Positions 56,541-64,000 of a stretch of DNA of 64,000 nt are shown here, piece after piece (the first letter of the stretch is position 1; every line of letters starts with the position of its first letter). This DNA comes from Lucinisca nassula (lineage: Eukaryota > Mollusca > Bivalvia > Lucinida > Lucinidae), in the NCBI GenBank assembly GCA_963580285.1, contig OY757010.1, positions 72,506,738 to 72,570,737 of the forward strand, given 5' to 3'. Made by a program: the position numbers and the translations under genes. Below the pieces are notes generated by a model that made no database searches, was not told where the DNA came from, and saw only the letters and a program-made list of their open reading frames with translations.

Positions 56541-59335
56541 TGAATTTGAGAAACGGTATTACATGTACATGTAACTCATACTGCAATGCTAGGATCATGA
56601 TCATATTACTCATTCTCAAATGAATTGGGATATTGCAGTCGCCATACATTTTCTGAAATCCAGCAGCCATTTTTAACCTATGCATACGTTTATATGACAG
56701 AACAACATGTCCCAAAGATATCATGATTAACCTCCTGTCAAAAAGTACAGTTTCAAGGAAAATGAGTCGCGGGAAAACCTAGTTTTGTAACGTTCGAGAC
56801 TGTCGCTTTTAGAATTCTCTTTGTTTGCGCACTTACAAATTTGCATTCCACTAGAAAGGAAAGGGTTAGGTGGTTTCCATAAAAATTTACATATTTTGGG
56901 TATGGAAATAGCTACCTTTAGCAGGACCACATGGAGTCTTACTAAGTATTTCATCCAGATTCTGGCTGTCGCCGAAATGAAATTAAGCATTCTAATGCAC
57001 GAGACGACGTTTTTCTTATTGATATTTCAAAACAATGTTGAAGTTTTTATGCAAGGAAATGTGACCAAATCAAGGTTCTATACTATTATAAGCATATAAG
57101 GTCGTTTGATGCTACCTGTACAATAGGCAATTAAAAATACACGTCATACAAAAATGTGCATGAATTTGTTGCAAAAACGCATGTAATGTTCGCGATCATT
57201 ATACCAGGCTTATTACATATGTATCGACAAAAAATGCTGGATTGAAAGAAACTCCCGCAATGTGTGACTAACACAAACACATTATCTGGAACTAACATAA
57301 AATTTCCCTCATTTCCAATGTTTTGTAATGTTCAAGACCGGTAATGTTCAATACCGAAAATTGTTAGTCTAACAGCTCCATCACATTGCTCGCACGTGGC
57401 ATAGCTTTCCATTACCAGATTACGCAGTAGAAAGTGTCTGCATACGACATATGGTTGCATTTTCCGATGTTTGATGGGTGTGGGAGTCGGCAGACAGTAT
57501 CACAGTAAAGGAAAAACACATAAGTCATATTTTGTTTTTAAATATCTACACAGAGACTTTTTACCTTTTCCAGTATTATTTATCACAATTTATATTGTTC
57601 AATTAAGAATAAGCCACCAAAATCAATATTAATGAACAACATTTGCACGTTCACAAGATCATTATTCTATTGCAATAAGCAGTGATTGTATGCTATGAAA
57701 TGTCCCCTACATTTGGTATCGAATATGACAGGTTTGGTATGTTGACTGTCAAGGGATAAAAACTGCAAATAAAAAAAAATATTTTGAATTTTGCAACCTC
57801 GGTTGTGTAAGATGAATAAGTTTAGTGATATACACGTTTGCTACATTTCTACCAATAGCTGCAAACGGTAACAATGTTGGTTTAAATATTACTTATTTTC
57901 GAATTTGGATTTGAATCCCATAATTTATAATCTTTTGCCAAATATTATTTGCCAGAATGAATATTTTTCAATATAAAATGTGCCATGTTAAGAAGGCACT
58001 TCAACTCTCCAATTTGTATTTCCAAATGGATATCTTGAATGTTTAAAAAATATTGCAAGTGCAGTTTATGCTACTAAAATTATTGTATCGAACATTACAA
58101 ATTGCATCGAACATCCCCACCTAAAATAAATAGTAAGCTGGTTTACTCTTAATTATGTAAACTAGATACAGCACTATAATATCAGATTCCTTTTCAATTT
58201 TACAGGTAGAAATGGTAAAGTGGCATAACATGTCCCTTTACCGTGTAGGGTAATGTCCGAGACCATCATAGAGCTCTGCCATTTACAGACATGCATTTGT
58301 TTACATTTCTGGGAACTTATTTACAAACTTCTCAAGACGTGTTACTTTCTTCCAGCTGGTAGACAAAATTGGTTACATTTTTAAGACTTATGTATAGAAA
58401 AGTATTACTCTGAGTGCAGTGTAATGTTCGATACTATATTCTCGCAATGCATCATTAATTTTAGATACTTGATTGTAGAGTACATAAGGCCATGCGGTTG
58501 TTGGGTGTTTATATGTGATAGATAGGTCTTTTAATGTTTCACCTTCTTTAAGAAAGCAGTTTATCTGTCAGGAGAACAATTTTATGCATGCAAGTATATA
58601 ACGAGACTTTTTTGCTTAATAGCAACACCCAGTTTTAAAAACATATGGCTGAACATGCACTTTTACATTAGTAAGATCCAAAAATGAAAGAAAATGACAA
58701 TAACAGTTATATTGTCAGTTAATCACGTTTAGTAAACTACTTGACTTATAGAAGCAAAATCACTGTAATGTCCGCGACGTTTTACATATAATTCAAATAA
58801 ATTTATTGCTTTGTTGATCCTGTATCCAAAGTAATATTACTTGTGTTCCTTATTTACCACTCAATACCTTTTCAAATACAATATTCGTAAACTTACTAGC
58901 TATTATGTGCTTCTTTTAAAACAAAACACAAGTTTGTATATTTTCAGAAAACTATTTTTTTTCTGTCTTCTCTAACCCACCCTGAATTTTATTCAAAATG
59001 GGTATTCTTTTCTTTATAATATATATGACCATATGCTCATTTCTGTCCCCGCTTAATAACCCGTCGATGTTTTCTGCCATTGCAAGCTGCGGTCTCTTGT
59101 TTTTGTGATGTTACAGAAGGGTATAACGAACAAGTAGATTGTAGCGTACATTTCTCACTATCAAAATTTAATTTATCAAAATACCGACATATTTCTAGAA
59201 GTTGGTCATTTCTTGATCAAGGAATTTTAACTGAGTATATGAACATGTTGATACTTCATTGTGAACATATCGGTGACTGAATCTAAGTAACTTTATAATT
59301 TGACTTTTGAAACGGCTAAAATCCCAATTCAATTG
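56541..59335. other. AT-rich stretch with recurring GTAATGTTCGAGAC motif
   Basis: No exon or transposon family was recognised. A 14-base motif near GTAATGTYCGAGAC recurs at 56787, 57183, 57325, 57341, 58250, 58421 and 58765 on the plus strand, and at 58085 and 58104 on the minus strand. Confidence 0.5.
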
Positions 59336-59339
59336 AGAA

Positions 59340-59590
59340 TGAGGGAACAAGTTCGTGAAATAAATCCCCCCTAAACCCTACATTAAATACAGAAAACTGG
59401 GCTTTTCAGGGTTATACATTATTTTCTTATTTCTGCTCCAATACATGGGTGTGGGTACTCGTTAGAACCACCTCGACGAGGCGGTTCTAACAAGCACCAA
59501 AAATCTAGGTTTGCAGTATAAATCAGAAAAATATCACAGATTTTCATCAGAGAAGTGGCCATTTTGGAGATATGAAAAAAGTACTATGCG
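59340..59590. mobile_element. MITE-1 (type B) copy
   Basis: aacaagttcgtgaaata to aaaagtactatgcgcagg; the core gaaccacctcgacgaggcgg is intact. Confidence 0.85.
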
Positions 59591-59679
59591 CAGGCCGTTT
59601 AATACTCTAAACAAAAGGGTGCATATTAAGATTATATATATTAAAACAATCTTACACCTGGAAGTCGAAATGCCCCGCC

Positions 59680-59965
59680 TATCGGGGCTTGAAGAAATAG
59701 ATGGGCACGCAGAGCTGAAATCTGACCGCACACAAGTACTGGTGAACCGCTTAGAGGATCTAAGCCTGCCCAGGCAAAGGGGTGCGAGTCGGACCATCCA
59801 TGCTTATAAACCATATTGGTTTCATTGGGTGACAGGGCTTGAGATGTCATTTCATCTCAACGTCGGGTAAAAGTCCCACAAAATTGGAAGCAACGTCTCC
59901 AAAATGACCTATACAGTGTTGACGGGGACGTTAAACCTCAAATCAAACAAACAAAACAAAACCTT
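59680..59965 (+). mobile_element. R-SINE, near full length
   Basis: ctatcggggcttgaagaaa to acgttaaacctcaaatc with an A-rich tail; a small deletion removes part of the catgatgcttcc segment. Confidence 0.88.
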
Positions 59966-59969
59966 GAAG

Positions 59970-60323
59970 TCGAATTACGGCCTAATTACAAAGGGAAGAA
60001 TAGAGCAAAGATGCATAATCCCTAGCTATGAGGAGAACCATGAATTTGGCTACACATACCCTTCAGGAAGTTGATCCCTCTGCAACCCTCAAAACACGCC
60101 ATAGTTCCCCCCCCCCCCCAATCGATCCCTCAATGCACCGCGAGGATTGTTTGTTTACATTCATGACGTCATAGGGGTATAGGTCTATTGCATATGAAAT
60201 GTGCTGTGCTTTACGGGGCAGCTCTAAATAACAAGTTACTAGAATCGACGTTTTAAATAGCTGAAATTTGAAAAACAAATAATGTCACCCACTGGAATAC
60301 GTTTTATATTCTGTACAGTGTGT
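59970..60323. other. Nothing recognised
   Basis: Contains a C run at 60109-60119; otherwise unassigned. Confidence 0.4.
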
Positions 60324-60329
60324 GTTTAC

Positions 60330-60911
60330 TACGGAACCCGGGAAGGGACATGATTTTTTATTTTTTATAAGTTGTGCGCACAAGATTATATCTTGTGCGG
60401 ACAAGATATTATCTTGTTCCGACAACATATAATCTTGTGCGCACAACATATTATCTTGTGCGGACAACATAAAAGCTTGTTCGCACAAGATATTATCTTG
60501 TTTGCACAACATAGATCTTGGGAAGTTGTGCGAATAAGATATTATCTTGTGCGGCCAACATATTATCTTGTTCGCACAAGATATTATCTTGTTTGCACAA
60601 CATATTATCTTGTGCGGACAAGATAATATCTTGTGCGCACAAGATAATATCTTGTCCGCACAAGATAATATCTTGTTCGCACAAGATCTATGTTGTGCAG
60701 ACAAGATATTATCTTGTGCGGAAAAGATATTATCTTGCACAAGATAGTATGTTGTGCGGACAAGATGATATCTTGTGCGCACAAGATAATGTGTTGTGCG
60801 GACAAGATAATATCTTGTCCGAACAAGATAATATCTTGTCCGCACAAGATATTATCTTGTGCGCACAACTTATAAAATAAAAAAAAATCATGTCCCTTCC
60901 CGGGTTCCGTA
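60330..60911. mobile_element. Palindrome-lattice TIR element, copy 2
   Basis: TACGGAACCCGGGAAGGGAC at 60330 and its exact complement ending at 60911; the inverted ends extend through tgattttttatttt to aagttgtgcgcacaagat. Flanks GTTTAC (60324-60329) and GTTAAC (60912-60917) look like a 6-bp target duplication with one change. The core is a lattice of acaagatawtatcttgt and ttgtgcgcacaa palindromes in about 21-bp steps. Landmark agatcttgggaagttgtgc at 60511. Confidence 0.9.
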
Positions 60912-61002
60912 GTTAACCTGTATCCAAATGTTTTAAATTAATATGAAAACGTTATAAAAGGACGCAAAATAGAATAAAACAACGTTTTGGTGAACCATGC
61001 AT

Positions 61003-61110
61003 GACACCTTCATCCATCCCTACCTTTGCAAACACTATATTCTTTCATCAGGATCTACACTATTTGTCATGCAATTTGTGAAAAGAATAATTACATTACA
61101 TATCAAGTGT
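61003..61110. mobile_element. TTAA-type MITE, left part (split by P2)
   Basis: tttgcaaacactatattc and atcaggatctacactattt match the interior of 31518-31704. The right end is found at 63545-63585 (ttattcagcaggataag). Confidence 0.7.
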
Positions 61111-61113
61111 TTG

Positions 61114-61147
<34 letters not shown>
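61111..61147. repeat. Poly-T run
   Basis: About 37 T at the left edge of palindrome P2. Confidence 0.95.
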
Positions 61148-61148
<1 letters not shown>

Positions 61149-61162
61149 ATTGCCAGAAAACA

Positions 61163-63535
61163 CGACTGGTAGACTCGTAAGGGGTAACCGCCGGTTATGC
61201 ACTCAAAATCTTTACGGGAACTTCCGGTTATGCCTTCCGAGACCACAAATATGTCAACAAACAGGTGAGTGTTCCCTATAGATGATTTATAGTAATTTTT
61301 GTAAACATATTTTGAGAAATCGGGCAATGCTATTCTCAGCAACTTTCATATCTGCATCAGAAAAGATGGGTGTGGACATGAAAAGGCAAGCGGTCGATTT
61401 TTTAATTTAATTTCTCCCTATGGAAGGTAGTCATATATTTCTGTTTTGACTTGTTTTCTTGTGCCGAATGAAGGTATTTTCAGCTACCCGGACGATGCGA
61501 AACTAATCCAATATGCCAAATAACACGTAATTCAAACCACTTTCATGTTGAAATACATAAGTTTCAAATTTTCCGCAGAATATGTTCCAGGAGCTTTAAT
61601 ATTTGTGCCGATTATGACTTACGAGGACCGACTACCCCATACGGGAGCATTACCCCTTACGGGGACAGAAAAAAAGCCAACTAATGGGTTTCTGATTGAA
61701 ATGCGTTTCTTCATTCAATCATTCACACAAACGGTTCATGAAAGCCCTGAAGACACTGCAGTTGCTCGGTACGACTGATAATACTGTTAACTTTATTCAG
61801 AACGATAACTTAAAATCGAAGTTCGTGCGTTCGTATGAATTGCTCGTACGAATGTATCCAAATTCATGTACTCGAACGAATTGCTGAAAACCTGATATTG
61901 TTACATTTTCAAGGCATTTACCCGATATGCTCGTACAGAAGAATAAATTTCATATTAGATACGCATTTTACTATACGACCCGCCCATCGGGGCTTGGAGA
62001 AATAGTGCTTCTGTGCAGAGCTTCTGTGCAGCACTATTTACTGCAAGCCCCGATGGGCGGCAGGCATACTGTAAAACGCGTATCTAATATGAAATTTGTT
62101 CTACTGTACGAGCATATCAGATAAATGCCTTGAAAATGTAACAATATCAGGTTTTCAGCAATTCGTTCGAGTAAATGAATTTGGATACATTCGTACGAGC
62201 AATTCATACGAACGCACGAATTTCGATTTTAAGTTATCGTTCTGAATAAAGTTAACAGTATTAACAGTCGTACCGAGCAACTGCAGTGTCTTCAGGGCTT
62301 TGATAAACCGTTTGTGTGAATGATTGAATGAAGAAACGCATTTCAATCATACACCCATTAGCTGGGCTTTTATCTGTCCCCGAAAGGGGAAATGCTCCCG
62401 AAAGGGGTACATGTAATCGGTCCTCGTAAGTTATAATCGGCAAAAATATTAAAGTTCCTGGAGCAAATTCTGCGGAAAATTTGAAACTTATGTATTTCAA
62501 CATGAAAGTGGTTTGAATTATACGGAACCCGGGAAGGGACATGATTTTTTATTTTTATTATGTTGTGCGAACAAGATAATATCTTGAGCGGACAAGATAT
62601 TATCTTGTTCGGACAACATATTTTCTTGTGCGGACAAGATATTATCTTGTGCGGACAAGATATGATCTTGTTCGCACAACATAATATCTTGTGCGCACAA
62701 GATATTATCTTGTTCGCACAACATATTATCTTGTTTGCACAACATAGATCTTGGGAAGTTGTGCAGACAAGATATTATCTTGTGTGGACAAGATATTATC
62801 TTGTGCGGACAAGATAATATCTTGTGCGGACAAGATAATATCTTGTGCGCACAAGATCTATGTTGTGCAGACAAGATATTATCTTGTGCAGGCAAGATAA
62901 TATCTTGTTCGCACAACTTAATATCTTGTGCGGACAAGAAAATATCTTGTCTGCACAAGATAATATCTTGTCCGCACAAGATAATATCTTGTCCGCACAA
63001 GACATTATCTTGTGCGGACAAGATATTATGTTGTCCGCACAAGATAATATCTTGTTCGCACAAGATAATATGTTGTCCACACAAGATAATATCTTGTCCG
63101 CACAAGATATTATCTTGTGCGCACAACTTATAAAGTAAAAAAAAATCATGTCCCTTCCCGGGTTCCGTAGAATTACGTGTTATTTGGCATATTGGATTAT
63201 CGCATCGTCCGGGTAGCTGAAAATACCTTCATTCGGCACAAGAAAACAAGTCAAAACAGAAATATATGACTACCTTCGTCAGGGAGAAATTAAATTAAAA
63301 ATCGACCGCTTGCCTTTTCATGTCCACACCCATCTTTTCTGATGCAGAAATGAAAGTTGCTGAGAATAGCATTGCCCGATTTCTCAAAATATGTTTACAA
63401 AAATTACTATAAATCATCTATAGGGAACACTCACCTGTTTGTTGACATATTTATGGTCTCGGAAGGCATAACCGGAAGTTCCCGTAAGGATTTGAATGCA
63501 TAACAGGCGGTTACCCCTTACGAGTCTACCAGCCG
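61163..63535. mobile_element. 2.4-kb palindromic element (P2)
   Basis: The left arm from cgactggtagactcgtaagg and the right arm ending cttacgagtctaccagccg are inverted over about 0.85 kb, meeting near 62040. The centre holds two inverted R-SINE head scraps (gcccatcggggcttg at 61982 and its complement at 62043). The right arm carries lattice element copy 3; the left arm has the empty site. Confidence 0.88.
62521..63169. mobile_element. Palindrome-lattice TIR element, copy 3
   Basis: It starts TACGGAACCCGGGAAGGGAC and ends with the complement. GAATTA flanks it exactly (62515-62520 and 63170-63175). The left arm of P2 (about 61530, read on the minus strand) has the unoccupied form with a single GAATTA. 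Core units as in copy 2; landmark agatcttgggaagttgtgc at 62746. Confidence 0.93.
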
Positions 63536-63585
63536 TGGAAAAGGATGTGGCTATATTAATTTATTCAGCAGGATAAGAGTTCAGA

Positions 63586-64000
63586 CGGAATTAGAATGGT
63601 ATCTATACTGTTTATGTCAAAACAGGAAGGGTAATCCATTGCGGGTGCAGTTATTAATTTTATCAACAAAATATCACTTATTTATATCAGTGAGGCTGTT
63701 TTTATAATGATAGGTAATCAAAGAAAGACACATTCGGACGACTGCTTACAATATTATAAACAAAGTATAACGTTTTAAACTTGAGTGGATTTCTAACCCC
63801 ATTCCACTGGGCGGCGATTGTTATAAAATGGGAATAAATATATATTACACGCATAACAGAGAAATACTATGATTTCTTCCCGACATAAACTTGGTACTTT
63901 TCTTTTTTGCTAAGAAGAAATATTTCCTCTTAGCCGGGGAAATAAATCTCTTCAGTTGGAACTACTTTATGTACAAGACACAATGTACCTCTTTCACAGT
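63586..64000. other. Nothing recognised
   Basis: No element or exon could be supported up to the window edge. Confidence 0.35.

Noticed and set aside
59080..59280. 66-aa ORF in AT-rich DNA
   Set aside because: No recognised motif, no splice-site context beyond chance, and short enough to be random.
60372..60880. Long ORFs on both strands with repeated CAQDNIL/CGQDIIL peptides (also 29601-30337 and 62518-63149)
   Set aside because: They arise because the 21-bp palindromic unit is a multiple of three and lacks stops in several frames on both strands at once; no independent sign of coding.
62560..63135. CRISPR-like array
   Set aside because: Regular spacing but no unique spacers, units are palindromes joined directly, and the DNA is eukaryotic with TIRs and target duplications.

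Overview
The window is eukaryotic nuclear DNA that is AT-rich, intron-dominated and saturated with mobile-element remains. The repeat types (tRNA-headed SINEs, foldback MITEs with long central hairpins, terminal-inverted-repeat elements carrying minisatellite cores, and long elements with a GGTGAGC-type hairpin end plus 140-175 bp tandem arrays) and the transporter sequence together suggest a bivalve mollusc, probably a clam. That assignment is an inference from family resemblance; no search was run.

The only host gene I can support is on the minus strand: a partial, interrupted SLC6 (sodium- and chloride-dependent neurotransmitter/amino-acid transporter) gene, closest by eye to the glycine transporters. 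Eight exons (34901 down to 1581) join in frame with GT-AG introns and encode 344 residues from just before TM1 to just after TM7. They include a 55-nt exon 4 that is too short for an ORF scan. The N-terminus lies at higher coordinates (not found), and TM8-12 lie beyond base 1. Gly rather than Asp in TM1, and Asn/Ser in TM7, argue for a chloride-dependent carrier of a carboxylated amino acid rather than a monoamine.

Layout. 1-640: broken Tc1-like transposase. 0.6-12 kb: exons 4-8 with a TA-flanked MITE, a 74-bp minisatellite element, TTAA-flanked elements and a mariner pseudogene. 13-20 kb: SINE, nested foldback, and a 4.6-kb minus-oriented tandem-array element (A). 21-25 kb: exon 3 and a 2.9-kb palindrome. 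25-35 kb: several TIR elements, a 683-bp dispersed direct duplication, the first palindrome-lattice element and exons 2 and 1. 35-50 kb: more MITEs, a 31-bp-class minisatellite and a 3.2-kb tandem-array element (D). 50.6-54 kb: a second long tandem-array element (B) in plus orientation. 54-60 kb: SINE, MITEs and a stretch with a recurring 14-base motif. 60-63.6 kb: two more palindrome-lattice elements, one nested inside a 2.4-kb palindrome that itself sits in a TTAA-type MITE.

The strongest candidate for something undescribed is a family of 0.1-0.7 kb elements. They have TIRs starting TACGGAAYCCGGGAAGGGAC and 6-bp target duplications. The larger copies are filled with a lattice of overlapping 17-bp and 12-bp palindromes. 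An empty site for one copy is preserved in this same window. A second theme is how closely such elements press on the SLC6 splice sites: four of eight exons have one starting within about 30 nt.
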